Source: Crotalaria pallida
Lineage: Eukaryota > Streptophyta > Magnoliopsida > Fabales > Fabaceae
DNA: 64,000 nt
Reading direction: 5' to 3'
Assembly: GCA_037953625.1 (NCBI GenBank)
Contig: CM075649.1
Span: 118,479,290-118,543,289, forward strand
A program made the translations under genes and the position numbers. Shown here piece after piece: positions 1 to 11,425 of this stretch (positions within the stretch are counted from its first letter, which is position 1; every line of letters begins with the position of its first letter). The notes under the pieces were generated by a model, which saw only the letters and a program-made list of their open reading frames with translations, was not told the DNA's origin and searched no databases.

Positions 1-103
1 AAGGAACATCCTCATCAGGATACCGGATACACGAGTCTTCAATAGTGAAGTCAGGTGCAGCCAGCTCCCTAAGTGTCCTTTCCCTTGGTGGGGGTTGAGC
101 CAT
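1..103 (-). CDS. Athila-like Gypsy gag, N-terminus (partial)
   Basis: Reading leftward from the ATG at 103-101 the frame stays open to the window edge (34 codons). It begins M-A-Q-P-P-P-R-E-R and continues with T-L-R-E-L-A-A-P-D and Y-P-D-E-D, which resembles the start of Athila-group Gag as I know it. Gag would form the nucleocapsid of the retrotransposon particle. The start fits the context: the ATG lies about 830 nt downstream of a tRNA-Asp primer-binding site, the expected untranslated leader. Family assignment is from memory of the motif, without a search; the rest of the gene is outside the window. Confidence 0.6.
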   Translation of the reverse strand, partial: MAQPPPRERTLRELAAPDFTIEDSCIRYPDEDVP

Positions 104-936
104 GTTATCACAATGTATAGAATCAGATTGAATAAAAGTAGAAGGAATAGAAGAAATAGAAACAGAATCAGAATTAGATGGACTATAAGATGACTCTGAC
201 TCACTACCTAATGACTGATTCCTATTTTATCTAACTAATCTGTGATAAGTTCTATCAATTTCAGGGTTGTAATGATGCAAATAACTTGGGTTGCCCCTAG
301 TCATGTACTGAACAGAACAGGATCAACCATAGCATACTGTAACAGATATGCATGACCAAAATCGGCAACAAAATTTTTTATTTTTTAAAATTTTTTACTT
401 TATTTTTTTCAGCACCCTAAAATCATGAAAACATATCACAGAAAGTTTGAGGACAAAATTCAAAAGGGAACCAAGTCAAACAAATAAGTTACGAACAAAA
501 AAGAAGAAAAATATACTTGTAAAATAAAAAAGAAATAGTAAACAACCGAATTTTTGGGGCCTTCCCATTATCGAAATTTCGATTTCACAAGTTATGGCTA
601 TTTGAAATTCGTGCTGATAAAACTTGAAAAAGGTTTTCTGCAATTCACAACCAGTGATGATCTGAGTGACAGTGGCTTAACAAAACATCATCATATGATA
701 ATAGTAGTGTGGATATAAATTTTCGTGCAAAAATACCACCCACAACTATGTGAACTAGCAACCACAGAATCAATCAAATACACTAATTGCAACAAAATAG
801 CAAAACAGCAAACAACGCAACTTCAACCAGTTATCAGAATTGACTACTAGACCCTAAATCAGACACGACACACTATAATAACTATACTAACTACGACACT
901 AACTAACTACTAATGACCTTTGGCAAGAACCGATAT
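104..936 (-). other. 5' untranslated leader of the Athila-like element
   Basis: AT-rich sequence between the primer-binding site and the gag start. No open frame of note and no similarity to the rest of the window that I could see. Its content of adenine-rich and CAA-rich runs is ordinary for a retrotransposon leader. Confidence 0.5.
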
Positions 937-954
937 TCCCCGGCAACGGCGCCA
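937..954 (-). other. Primer-binding site complementary to tRNA-Asp
   Basis: The plus strand matches the last 18 nt of plant tRNA-Asp(GTC) including CCA (TCCCCGGCAACGGCGCCA), so the minus strand is its complement. tRNA-Asp priming is typical of Athila elements. It lies 5 nt from the LTR edge, fixing the element on the minus strand. Confidence 0.85.
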
Positions 955-959
955 AATTT

Positions 960-1658
960 TGATCGAGGCCGTACCCGATCAAAATAAAAGGTGTTTATTC
1001 TGTAGTACTAGGAAGGTGATCCTAGGTCGTTTCCCAGCGAATATCGGTCTAGGCAAAGTATCAAACACGTAGTGTGCAGTAAAATGGGGGGGTTTTTGTG
1101 TGTGACAAATGTGAAGAACAAAACATAAACAGAATAAAAAAACTAAGAAAATCAGAAACAAAAGCGGGCAAACCCCTTTGGCTACGTACGCTACTCAATC
1201 CTAGCTCACTAAAGATCGATTCCTCTCCTCTCCTCTGTCCAACTCGTGATAACCAAATACTAAGCGAAAATTCAGTTATCACTCCAAACCCTAACTTCTA
1301 ATTAAGCATCAGAAACCAGAATTGGAGTTTTTACGATTTAATACAAATTAAGCATTTATATTCATGTATTATCTCTACGAAATGGAATTAAGCAAACCAC
1401 TACACATCGATAAACATGAAAACAGAGAAGAGAAAACGAAATTGCATTAATAACAAGAGCTCAAGAGTAGATAATACAATACCAAAGGGATTAACCCTTG
1501 AAGTCTAGCCTTCCATGGCCATAAATGAAGAAAAACGAGTAGAAATGGGGAAGAACAAAACCCTAGCAGCCACCACCACTTGGGAGAGCCAAGAGAGAAG
1601 TTCTAACCTAGAGAGAGAGTGAGAAATCTGAAATGGGAGTGTGTTCTTGGGGGTTACA
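960..1658 (-). mobile_element. LTR of the Athila-like element (5' LTR on the minus strand)
   Basis: Starts TGATCGAGG next to the primer-binding site and ends GGGGTTACA; on the minus strand the LTR therefore reads TGTAACCCCC...TCA. To the right, sequence matching 29580 onward resumes at once, marking the insertion boundary. About 700 bp is short for Athila. The partner LTR is off-window, so the TSD (candidate TGTCT) cannot be confirmed. The small open frames on both strands here have no protein-like features. Confidence 0.6.
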
Positions 1659-3135
1659 TGTCTAGATATTCTCTGTAAAATTTGAAGAGATTTGGAGTTA
1701 ATTTGGTATTTTTACTAATCGCAAAATAGTAAGCAACTCAGTCCAGATTTTTCAAGATCAGAGAGAATTTTAATTAGAAAAGTAACTTAGGAAATTCCAA
1801 ATAATCTGAAATTTTTATGAGGTGACCTTGACTGTTTGAGGAAAGTTTGTACCAATTCTTATGCAATTCGGAGTTGAACTACTATTTTTAATTGTGGCAT
1901 TTTAGCCTCAGGTCAGCAGCAGTGTTGTTGTGATTTTCGTGCAAAATCTTATTTGAAACCTAAGTTAGGATTGTCCAAATTACTTGAAAATTTTATATGA
2001 TGAACTTTGGCATATATGTGTATTTTCTGGAAATTTTGAGGATTAAACAAATAAATATGGTATAGTTTTAGATTTTATCTTTTGTGCTTTCCCATAATCG
2101 AACCAAAGCTCTATTTAAATGTTTTCGACAAATATGAATTTTTGTACTTTATTTTGTGATCTGGCTGGACCTGTATTATGATCATGATGTCTTGAAATAA
2201 TTGAATGAGTGATTTTTTGATGATATGTTTAGATTATATATAAATAATTTGCAAGTGAATTGTTTTACCGTATGTTGCGGTTTAGGCCTTAGCTAGGGCT
2301 GTGATTTGAGATTGTTTTATGTGCTACGTACCAATTGATCAGTTTTGTGTGATGCATGCTAAATGAACTATTTCGTTTACGTGCCTTGGAATTATTAGGA
2401 TAGTTGAAGAATGAAAAGAAAATGAATTATTTAGCTAAATTAAAGTGTAGTGTTGGATTTGCATGAAAAACTTTTGGAAATTCATGGACGTCAAGAATGA
2501 TTTATTTGGATGAAGAAGTTGTGTTTGCTGCCCTATTTTAGTGCATGATGTTGTGTTTGAAAATAAATTGTTTTAAGTGTTATTTAAAAGAAAAGTGTTA
2601 ACGGATTAAAAATGCGATCTTACGGTGTTTTCGGATTTTCTAAAAGAATGGTTTATGGACTTGTACCTTCGCTGTCCAGATTTTATTTAAATTGTTTTTC
2701 AATCATGAAAATGTGTTTGGTTGGTTTAAAGTTTAAGTTTTAAGTGATATTTGAATTGAGAAAGAGTTGAATTGAAAAAGTTAAGTTTTTCGGTGTTTTT
2801 GAGTTTTGGTTAATGGCTGTCCGGAACGGACCAGGAACCAACATAAATGGTTCTAAAGTGTTTTTTCAATTGTTTTAGAAAGATTTTGAGATGTTTGAAG
2901 TATGTTCAAAAGTTGGATTTGCTTTGGAAGAGTAAAGGTTGTTTTTGACGATTACCCGACGAGAAATAAGACGAGTTTTCAATGATTCGATATTAAGCAT
3001 GAAGTGTTAGTCGAATAGCCTTGTAATAGTTATGTGTCTTGTTTTAAGAAAAGGATTTGCAAATCGGGGATTTGGAGCAGCTAACAGCGGCGAAGACTCG
3101 CGGATATCGTGTGCAAATAATTGCTGGGACTAGAG

Positions 3136-3215
3136 GTGAGAGAGAAGCTTCCCTAAGACACCGTGGTATTTAGGTGATTTATTAGGACGTTCCGGATCAT
3201 CTCAAAGATCGGAAC
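3136..3215 (+). promoter_or_regulatory. Conserved donor-like site and stem-loop in LTR R
   Basis: AG|GTGAGAGAG at 3134-3144 matches a plant 5' splice site. Further on, GTTCCG (3189-3194) pairs with CGGAAC (3210-3215) around the loop core ATCATCTCAAAGAT. The same pair of signals recurs in P, S and both D LTRs, with different but complementary arms. Confidence 0.5.
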
Positions 3216-3418
3216 TTGGTGGTTCTGAGTCAGTAGTATAGTGGCACTTGTTTGTGTTGTGTGACCACTTATACGAAGGAGACAAAGACCACATGTTGTT
3301 ATGTGATGAATTTATATGATGATGATTCAAAATGGCATGCTTATGTATATTTGTTTAAAAGTTTTGAATTATGCATGATGATAATAAATATTGTTGTTGA
3401 ATATGAATAGCATGCTGA

Positions 3419-3435
3419 TGGACGTCTGTTACGTC
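3419..3435 (+). repeat. GACGT inverted repeat
   Basis: GGACGT-CTGTT-ACGTCT. Equivalent inverted repeats occur in S (near 23225), D 3' LTR (44706-44722) and D 5' LTR (near 62259) as GGACGT-AACAG-ACGTCC. Confidence 0.5.
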
Positions 3436-4829
3436 TTGAAAATGAAATGATATGAAATAGTTTGTGGAAGTGATAAAGTATGATAGAGAAGAAAGACGAA
3501 TGAGATAATGTGGATAAGATTGTGAAAGTAAAAGACACAAAGAGAAGGATATAATACCCTGTTTGGTTTAAGTCCTTATTGAATAAGGAAACTTTGATAA
3601 GACATTGAGAAAAGAGATAAGAGCTAAGATTGTGGAAAGATATGAGTTAAGCTTATGAAAAGATTTAAGAAATCATGAAAGTTATGAGAATGATGCTATT
3701 GAGCAAGAGACGATGATAATGATGCTGATGAGACAAAGATGAGGAAAGCAATGTTGTTGTTGTTTATTGGAAATGAGATGTGATATGAGTGGAGCTTGGC
3801 TCCTTTGTTGATGTTTATTGGAATGAGACTAGTGTTGAGTTGAGCTTGCTCCTCCACTGGTGCTTACTGATATGAGATGTGATATGAGTTGTGAAAGTGA
3901 AGCCAGAGGGCTGATGTTCCAAAAGAGATATGTTGAGAAAGATGATGAAATGAGATGTTGAGAAAGAGTGTGAAATGAGATGCAAGTATGTTGATGCAAT
4001 CCCAGCTCTGTGCTCTATGAAAGGAAAGGAAAAGTGATGTTTTAAAGTAGTGGTCGGGACTCGTTGAAGGGATGCACCAAGGATGAGCCGACCATTGTAA
4101 CGCTCTTTTGATAACCTTCATAATGTAAAGTAATTGAGTATATTTAAGAAAAACTCTTGTTGTTGTTCTAAAGATTTTAATACCAAAATTTCATTTCATT
4201 GAAACTTGACTCTGCTTTTGTAACACCCCGCATTTTTCCCGTACGTGCATAAACGATTTTTAACGAAAGAAACCTTGAAATGATAATTTTCAGAAAAAGT
4301 ATTCTTCACGAGAAGGAAAATAAAGTGTTGATTTCTATGGATTTTTACAAACAAAATATTTTATATAAGAAAAGTGGATGATTTTGTTGAGTTTGAAAAT
4401 GATTTGCTAAAATTGTGCTTTTCTTAAAAGATGATTTTGTTAAAAATGAAAGTTTTGGATCTGTTATCTTTGAAAATCTGTATCTTTTAAACCGTAACTC
4501 GGAATTTGATGATCTTTATATGAAAACGATCGTTTTGAAATCTAGAATTTGAAAATGTAATTTTTAGAATTTTATGGGCTGTTTTATAAAATTTATATTC
4601 AGAATTTAAGGAGTACGAATTTTGAAGAAAAATGTGTTCTGTGATGATGTGTTTTGGCATGAATTTTATGTGTTGTGTGATTAATTTAATGTGTGTAATA
4701 TTTGCTGCATGAAAATGGTTGTGAATATGATTTCTTAAATTGGTTGCATGATTGTGTGAATTCATGATTTCTAAGTAAAAATGATTAGAAATGAATAAAA
4801 GATTTAGGAAATAAAAATAAAGGACATGT

Positions 4830-4912
4830 GTGTGCATGAGTGAGGGCCACGGTTGTGTGTGCACGTAGGTGTGTGTATGTGTCATGCGTGTGTGTGAGCA
4901 TGTGTGTGCCTA
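4830..4912 (+). repeat. TG-rich degenerate microsatellite in LTR P
   Basis: Runs of TGTGTG interrupted by CATG and CACG. The inverted counterpart lies in solo LTR S at about 26050-26280, so the tract belongs to the family. Confidence 0.7.
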
Positions 4913-5174
4913 AGCTTAAGATCCTAGAGACTTAAAGGGTAAGAAATCAAAGAAACCAAAAACTAGAACTATAAGCCAACTAGTTAGCAAAACCCTAACC
5001 AAGAACTAACAACCCATTAGAACCTACATGACCCTAAGACCTAGACCACATCACCATGTTCCCTTGACTTTGGTGACCTTAGCCATGCAAACTTTGGGAA
5101 GACCAATTCGTCCTCCTTAGTTGTGCTTAGGCCGAATTTTACAAGGCCAAAATGGGAAATTGTGAGCTTTCCTA

Positions 5175-5181
5175 CATATAG
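5175..5181 (+). promoter_or_regulatory. Possible TATA box of LTR P
   Basis: CATATAG, followed by a CAACAC-rich then GAGA-rich stretch (5200-5330) that looks like a plant 5' leader. A similar leader occurs at the same relative place in S (minus, about 25660-25790). No experimental start is known. Confidence 0.35.
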
Positions 5182-7412
5182 AAGTAAACCTTGGTGCATT
5201 TCATTCCAACTCATTTCATTTCCACCCTCCAAACACCAACACACTCTAAGGACTCATTCAACCCTTAGAGAGAAATAGAAAGGAAATAGAGGAAGAGAGA
5301 AGGAGAAGAGGCCGTGAGCCTTAGGAGAAGAAGAAGGAGATCCACCTTAGATCAAGCCTTTCCCTTTTATGATCCAAGTACTAGGAGCTTAAAGAACCAA
5401 CCCATCTTGGTAGAAGAACCGAAGAACAAGAGAAGAATGTAATAGTTTAGTCTTTTTCCTTTTTAGTTGTAGATCCCTTTCTTTTCTTCTTGCATGTTTA
5501 TTTTTATGCCTTGTAATATGAGTTTTTATGTCATTCTTTCTTGATCTTGAACTTTCATGGACTAAAATTAATTTGTAATAATTGTAACTCTATGTGTATG
5601 ATTTGGTTATGCTTTCTTTGTTAAGATCTAAGTATTTTTCTAACTCAAACTTAAAGATCTAAAGTTTTGTGTATGAATTTGTGAAGTTTAACATAGATCT
5701 TCCTTGCATGTGTGTTTTTCTTGTTCTAAATCATGATCTATATGTGTTTATGTGTTTATTTGACAAATTGATTTATGATCTAAGTTTAAGAAATGGTAAA
5801 GTAAAATTATTTGGTCTTGCATGTTGAAATTCCTTGATTAAACCGTGAGCTATGGTACTTTTAAGAAATGATTTGATAAATAAATTTGTGACTTGAACTT
5901 GATTTGAGATTTTCAGTCTTGCATGTTAAACTTTCTTGTTTAAGTTGTGATCTATGTTGTGATTTCTTTGTGAATCAATAAATGATTTAAATTTGTTTGA
6001 AAAATAAAGTTGAGATCTTTGGTTTTTCATGATGGTTTGATGATGACCTTGTTGATCTATATGCATATATTTTATGATCCGAGTTCTTAAATCATGCAAG
6101 TTAAATTTGAGTAGAAAATCATGTTTTTATTTAATGCAAGTCTCGGTTTTCGAAGAGAAAATTCAATAAACAAGTTTTAAAGTGATTTTTGAAGTATAAA
6201 CATGATTTAGTTTTGGAAATTGATTTTTATGTGTGCTATGTTTTGTAATAGGCCAGTCGGCCATATTGAATAAAAATGGATCTCATGCTTTTTAGTTGAT
6301 GCATGTGCATAATAGGACTAGATTTAATGGTTCTAAGTGCATGCATGTGGTGTGATGCTTTGATTTGGTTTTGTGATTTTTATATGTTGAAATTGAACCA
6401 AAAACCTTGCATTCTTGCATGCTGGCATTCGGCCATGAGAGAAAGAAATAGGAAACCATATCTAATCCTTGTTTAGGTTGCATATAGGATGAGACTAGCT
6501 TAATCTAAAAATGCTTAGAGAGTGCATGCATGAAATCATTAAGACTAAAGAAAATAAAAATGAAGCTTTGAAGTGACTTATGATTTTAACTTGTTGTTTG
6601 ATTTAAGTTTGTTAAATTTTCCTTTTTAATGTTCTCGGTTTTAGTCTAAAAAGGAAAGAAAATGATTTCAATTGTTTTGTGCTTATTTGTATGCATTAAT
6701 CTTTGTAAAATTGCATTTATATGAATCGGTCTAAGCATGCCAGTATAGTTAAGGAAATTGTCCCCATGAAATGACCTTTATGAATGACTATGTTTTCATG
6801 TACATGATGCTATGTGTGTGATTGAATTGATGTGTTATTTGTTTTAATCCCTTTTCGGTTTTTAAAGATAAAAATAAAATAAATTGATTTAATAATTAAA
6901 AAGGAATTTTATGTTAATAATCCAATGATTTTTAATAGGACTCATATTATGTGAAGATGTGAATGTTTGAAAAGTGATGTGTTGTTTGTAAAACTTATAT
7001 CTGAATTTCCAAAGAATTGAAAAATGTTTTACAGAAAAAGTATGGTTTAAGAAATTTAAATTGATTTTTGGAATTTTATTTTCTTAAGTTCTAGTGATTA
7101 AGAAAAATGATTTTTCTAACATGAACGTTTTAAAGTGAGCTTCTGTTTTGAAGAAACTAATTGTTTCAAAGATTTCTTAAAAACGTTTTATTATGGATTT
7201 GGTTTTGAAAACCTTTTTGGGAATGTGAATAATGTGTTCTCAAATAAGAATGATTTCAAGGTGTTTTCTAAAATAAAGTAATGAATCCGTTAAAAATGTT
7301 TTCTAACACACGGGGAAAAATGCTATAGTTCGGACGACCGACGCAAAGGAAACGAAGCGGAGTTAGCATTCAGGAAATCTTGGAACGTTTTCGGAGGCTT
7401 ACGCCAATTGAG

Positions 7413-7490
7413 GTGAGAGAGGGGCTTCCCTTAAGACGCCGTGGTATTTAGGTAACTTATTAAGAGGTCCAATCATCTCAAAGGTTGGAC
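7413..7490 (+). promoter_or_regulatory. Conserved donor-like site and stem-loop in LTR P
   Basis: AG|GTGAGAGAG with GT at 7413-7414. GTCCAA (7467-7472) pairs with TTGGAC (7485-7490) around TCATCTCAAAGG. Compared with R and D (GTTCCG/CGGAAC) both arms have changed together, which supports a selected hairpin. Confidence 0.55.
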
Positions 7491-7899
7491 TCCAATCTCA
7501 TTTAGCGTAGTGGTGTATGTGATAGCACATGTTTGATTGTTTGTTTGTCTATCCACCCGAACGGATGAGATTGGTTTATTAAGTATGTTATTATGGTCTC
7601 TGGTTGAGTATGTTTGAATTATTATCTTATGATCTATTTATTTGTTGAGTAACTATGATGTTGATTGAGAAATATTGGTGTGCTGAATAATGTGTGATAA
7701 GAATTAAAGTGTAAAAATAAGGAAGCGTAATTGAAAGAAAGAAGAGTGATGAGAAAAGTTGTATAAGTGAGAAATGTTAATGAGAAGTTAAGATGTGATG
7801 GCAAAGAGATAAAGAGATGAGGCTAAGTATGAGTTATGGAAGTGAGAAAGAGTTGTGCAAGTAAGATGTGGTATAGCTCTGGTTGTTTTTGGTTTTAGT

Positions 7900-8020
7900 C
7901 TGGGACTAGTGTTGAGTTGACCTTGCTCCTCCATTAGCGCCCAGCAAAAATGTGCTTTGGTTTATGTTTTTGGAAAGAGCCTAGTGTTGAGTTCAGCCTG
8001 CTCCTCTACTAGCACTCATC
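7900..8020 (+). repeat. Duplicated 45-bp motif (CTAGTGTTGAGTT...)
   Basis: Two direct copies of a motif built on CTAGTGTTGAGTTGA and TGCTCCTCCA, about 70 nt apart. One copy is seen in R (about 3829) and two inverted copies in each D LTR (about 44354-44480 and 61910-62020). Confidence 0.65.
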
Positions 8021-8029
8021 CAAAAATGT

Positions 8030-8420
8030 GATTTTTGAAAACGGTTTTGAAAAGAGATTTTTGGAAAGATTGGTGAAAAGAAATTTTTGGAAAAAGGTTT
8101 TCGAAAAGATACAATTTTGAGAAAAGTTCTGGAACCAACCTTTTGGTAATGTTTTTGAAATGATATTTGAGAAAGTCTTGTTGGAAACAATATTTCTGAG
8201 GAAAGTGTTGTGAAAGGATCTTTTTGAGAAATTTTGTGAAAGAACATTTTTGACAAAGTTTGCGAAAAGTTATCTTTGAAAAAGATTTGTGAAAAGAAGT
8301 TTTGGTGAAATTATAGTTTTGAAAAAGATTTGCGAAAAGGTATTTTTGAAATGAGTTGAGAAAGTTGATGAATGAGTTTTGTGAAGGTTGATGAGCTTTG
8401 AGAAAGTGACGAGATGAGAG
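8030..8420 (+). repeat. Degenerate GAAAAG/TTTTTG array
   Basis: Imperfect tandem units of about 20-25 bp, each a TTTTTG run followed by GAAAAG. Inverted equivalents are 22523-22940 (S), 44030-44345 (D 3' LTR) and 61570-61905 (D 5' LTR). The arrays keep long spurious frames open on the opposite strand; I do not treat these as genes. Confidence 0.6.
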
Positions 8421-8639
8421 GAGAAAGATTGTGATATGAGATGCTGAAATGTGATGTGATGAATTGGGGAACAGTTTGAACGATTAGTGGTCAGGTTCAT
8501 TGAAGGGATGCACCAAGGGTGAACCGGCCGTTAGGAATAAGCCGATAATAAATCTTCTAAACTTTAAAAGACTATTAAAAGACATGAATAACGCGGTGAG
8601 GAATGAGAGTGTGTCGAAGTAGTGGAGAGGGAGAAACGA

Positions 8640-8942
8640 TAAGTATTTGCGGATACTTAGGACGAGATTGCATTAGGGGAGGACGATGACGGTGAAACGT
8701 CAAGAAGTCTAGAGTACTGTTCTAGGTAGAACGAACTCCATAAGTGGTGCACTAATGTGGTGGGGACTGGGTCTAATACCGTGGTAAGTTCTGCACTCGA
8801 GACTAGAACTGTACTGTCGCCCCCTAGATTGCAAATCGAGAACAGTGAGAGGGACTGGAACGGGGCATTTGTGATTGCCGCTGAGAGCGTGCACTGTTAA
8901 TTATGATTATGATTTGAGGCAAGGCCTCCTGGTCTGGGACCA
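8640..8942 (+). promoter_or_regulatory. Hairpin cluster in LTR P
   Basis: Inverted repeats include TAAGTAT/ATACTTA (8640-8659), TGACG/CGTCA (8687-8702) and TGGTC-TGG-GACCA (8930-8942). The cluster is inverted but recognisable in S (about 16050-16420), D 3' LTR (31620-31956) and D 5' LTR (about 60990-61330). It always lies a few hundred nt upstream of the LTR's terminal open frame. Confidence 0.55.
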
Positions 8943-9349
8943 TTTGTTGTGTGACAGCGGTCGTGCCCGCGTGGTAAAGGTCATGTACTCATGTTTGCTT
9001 CCGACTAGGCGTGGATGGATGACCGAGGAGATGTAGACGTGAGTGCCGTTTTCCTCAATGATGGTTCCCCAAGTCATTGAGTGAGTTGAAATGATAAGAC
9101 TTAATAAACTTAAAGATCCGAGAAGAATGGTTCAGTGATGGTGTTAAATATAGAATGAGATATGAGAAGTGATGATAACATGGTATTCATATGATGATGA
9201 GGATGTTTGTGTAATGATCATGATGATTATGTTTGTTTATATGAGTTGTTTGTCATTTACTGCTTTATCTTAATAATTGCCTATCGTAAATCCACATAGT
9301 CGACATTACATGTTTTGGGTAGCTCACTCTCTCGTACTTCTGCTTTGTA

Positions 9350-9556
9350 TTGGAAAAATTTTGTATGATACTTAGAAAGGAAAACATGGAGAGACTGCTA
9401 GCTCGTTATGAGGAGGAAGAGAAAGCCCGAGAAGTGGATATGGAAAGCTTTGTTAGGGAGACTGACGAGGATGCCTCTACTCATGACCCGAGGAGTGGAA
9501 GTACCAAGAATCAGAGTAACGCAACGGAAGCGTTAGTGTCGATGACTAGCGGTTAG
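9350..9556 (+). CDS. Small LTR open frame of P (68 codons, unknown)
   Basis: A short frame near the LTR 3' end, about 350 nt before it, the same relative place as the 137-codon frame of D. The product would be highly charged: basic then strongly acidic (a run of E and K around residues 20-30, then E-T-D-E-D) with a Ser/Thr/Asn-rich tail. It follows a pyrimidine-rich TCACTCTCTCGTACTTCTGC stretch that could be a 3' splice site. No family recognised. It may be a shortened relative of the D frame (both contain EEKAR), but this similarity is weak and it may not be coding. Confidence 0.3.
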   Translation: MEKFCMILRKENMERLLARYEEEEKAREVDMESFVRETDEDASTHDPRSGSTKNQSNATEALVSMTSG

Positions 9557-9910
9557 GTAATTTCCCTTTCAGAGTTTTGTAATTCCATTGCAGTTACTTA
9601 GAAATCCTGGCTCTATAGTTCTGTAACCCCAACTAAAGTTATTTTAGTACTAACGTTTTGAAATGAGTAATGGGCTGTGTTTTAAACAATGTTTTTGAAA
9701 ACGAGTTTCAAAGTGCGATGTCTTGTGACACCTCGGTTTGGAGCTTGGAAGGGCTCATGCAAGGTGAGACATGAGTTTTAAGTTGTAAACAAGTTTTGAA
9801 GACCCAAACGTTCTCATCTTGTATAACTCTTGTTAAAAAAAAAAAATTGGCTCAAATTTTCACTATAAATAGTTGTGGTTTCAAGTTGCCAAATCGGGGT
9901 GTTATAGAAG

Positions 9911-9922
9911 TGGTATCAGAGC
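9911..9922 (+). other. Primer-binding site, initiator tRNA-Met (element P)
   Basis: TGGTATCAGAGC, complement of the tRNA-iMet 3' end, 4 nt after the LTR edge. Confidence 0.9.
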
Positions 9923-11425
9923 TATGTTTGGATTCAAGTAACCTTATGCATGGATTTACATACTCTGTGTGTACGTTAGTATTAGGTTAGAAATAGACGA
10001 GAATAGGAATGCCAAGAGTGCGCGAACGTTTTCCTAGAAAGTGCCAGTTTTCGTCTGCAAGGGAATCAAGAAGGAGTGCACAGTGTCGTCATGGAACGTT
10101 AATTCGCGGTTCGATCCATCTTTGTTGAACTTCTTTTCGACGTAAACCCGTTTATTTGCGGTGACCCTTAACCCGTAAGATTCGTCTTGTGACTAGACCT
10201 CTTCTTTTCTTGATTAAAACTTTTCTTGTGAAAACCATATGTGCGCCAAATTGCTTTGGCACGGTGCTTGGAAAAAGCCTTTTCTGAAAATCCTAGACCC
10301 TGTTTTTAATAAAGCCCTAACTGTATATGAACCCAAGGTTCTTCTTTCACGATTTGCCCAGACATTTGTTCTTCCCAAAAATTTTGATGATAAATTTGAA
10401 CCATGACACCTTACCCAGTCAAGTAGATAGTGTAGAACAAAGAGTTAGTGGTGAATTGTTTCAAAGTCTAAAGAGAATGAGGATTAGTAAGTGTGGGTTG
10501 ACGGAAGTATGAGTCTCGGAGTATCCTTGGAGTCTTAGTGGTTAGTTATGTGAAGTGATTAGGATTAAGAAGTTTGGTGCCGGAGTGATTAAATTAATGG
10601 TTTAGATGATTGTAAGATGAGGAAGAAATTAAGGTGATGATCAGAGATTAGAGTTATAAGTGTTTTGGTTTGAGTTGGAAATGGTTAGGTAGAGGAGAAT
10701 AAGTGATGATATGGTAAAGTCGAATTGGTAAGATGGTGGAATTTGTGGATAGAATCCTTAACTGTTGACTCAAGGATAGGTAAAAATCTAAGATTTGATG
10801 TGGTAATAGGTAATAGGCCTTCGAGTTGAAGAATTTTATGGTTTAGAGTGTTTAAGTTATGTGATCAAGTGTTTGAAATAGGGAGTGAAATAGTAAGTGT
10901 TTCTTGAGGATTAGTGGTCGTTAGAGCAAAAGGAGGATAGATTGAAGCTAAGTGATGGGAAATTTTGTAAGAATTGATCAAAAAGTGGTAAAGGATAGGA
11001 GTGTTTAGAGGTTAAGTGTGTGATGATAAGTGTAGTGTTGGGAGATATGCGTCATTTATGTTGGGGAGTAGTCGGACACGTGAGGTTTTGAAGAGTAGTT
11101 TGTCTAGGCTTGAACAACTCGATCTTAAAGTGTGACGGTGTCTTGATCCTAAATATACTTACCCCCTTATCTTGATACTGTTTTAATGCCTTTGAAACCC
11201 CCAGTTCTTTGTTGCCAATGAAACCGTGTTGTTCTACCCCACCCTGTTTGATATTGAAAATACCCCCAAGAGATTACTTTTGCAAGTAATCTATTTGAAT
11301 TGCTCTTGCGAACGATGAACAGACAGTGCGTATTCGACGGTACGACAATTGCTACAGTGGAAAAGGAAAAGAATTTCTTCGAGGAACTATGCGTTCACGG
11401 ATTAGACAGACTCTGCGCAACATTT
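9923..11425 (+). mobile_element. Non-coding internal region of element P (truncated)
   Basis: No frame with gag, protease, reverse transcriptase or integrase motifs in any direction. Its course parallels the internal region of Q (11651-13404): both pass through a GAGTTGAAGAATTTT/GAGTTGGAGAATTTT segment and a CATTTCTCGAGG segment. The copy stops at CTCGAGG, about 30-40 nt before where the PPT and 3' LTR should be, and joins a piece of Q's LTR. Confidence 0.7.

Larger units (their letters stand above)
1659..4218 (+). mobile_element. LTR fragment R (giant-LTR family)
   Basis: Positions 1659-2600 align with 29580-30472 of element Q, and 3060-4110 aligns with P (7360-8540) and, inverted, with S and D. 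This is therefore the middle and distal part of a giant LTR in plus orientation, cut on the left by the Athila insertion and on the right by P at 4219 (candidate TSD GCTTT). It carries the family's conserved splice-donor-like site, stem-loop, inverted repeat and the GTGTTGAGTTGAGCTTGCTC motif. No credible coding sequence. Confidence 0.75.
4219..9906 (+). mobile_element. Complete giant LTR of element P (about 5.7 kb)
   Basis: Starts TGTAACACCCCGCA and ends ATCGGGGTGTTATA (terminal CA mutated to TA), followed after 4 nt by an initiator-Met primer-binding site, so it is a 5' LTR in plus orientation. In order it contains a TG-rich tract (about 4830-4912), a possible TATA box and purine-rich leader (5175-5460), the donor-like site and hairpin (7413-7490), a duplicated 45-bp motif (7900-8020), a degenerate GAAAAG array (8030-8420), a hairpin cluster (8640-8942) and a short frame (9350-9556). 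The remaining sequence is AT-rich and non-coding. Confidence 0.85.

Noticed and set aside
937..954. tRNA-Asp gene
   Set aside because: Only the last 18 nt of tRNA-Asp are present, with no acceptor, D or anticodon arms; position next to an LTR makes it a primer-binding site.
4487..4885. 132-codon frame on the minus strand
   Set aside because: Antisense to LTR P through its TG-rich tract; composition (His, Asn, Thr, Ile) reflects CAT/CAC and AT-rich DNA and there is no relative in other copies.
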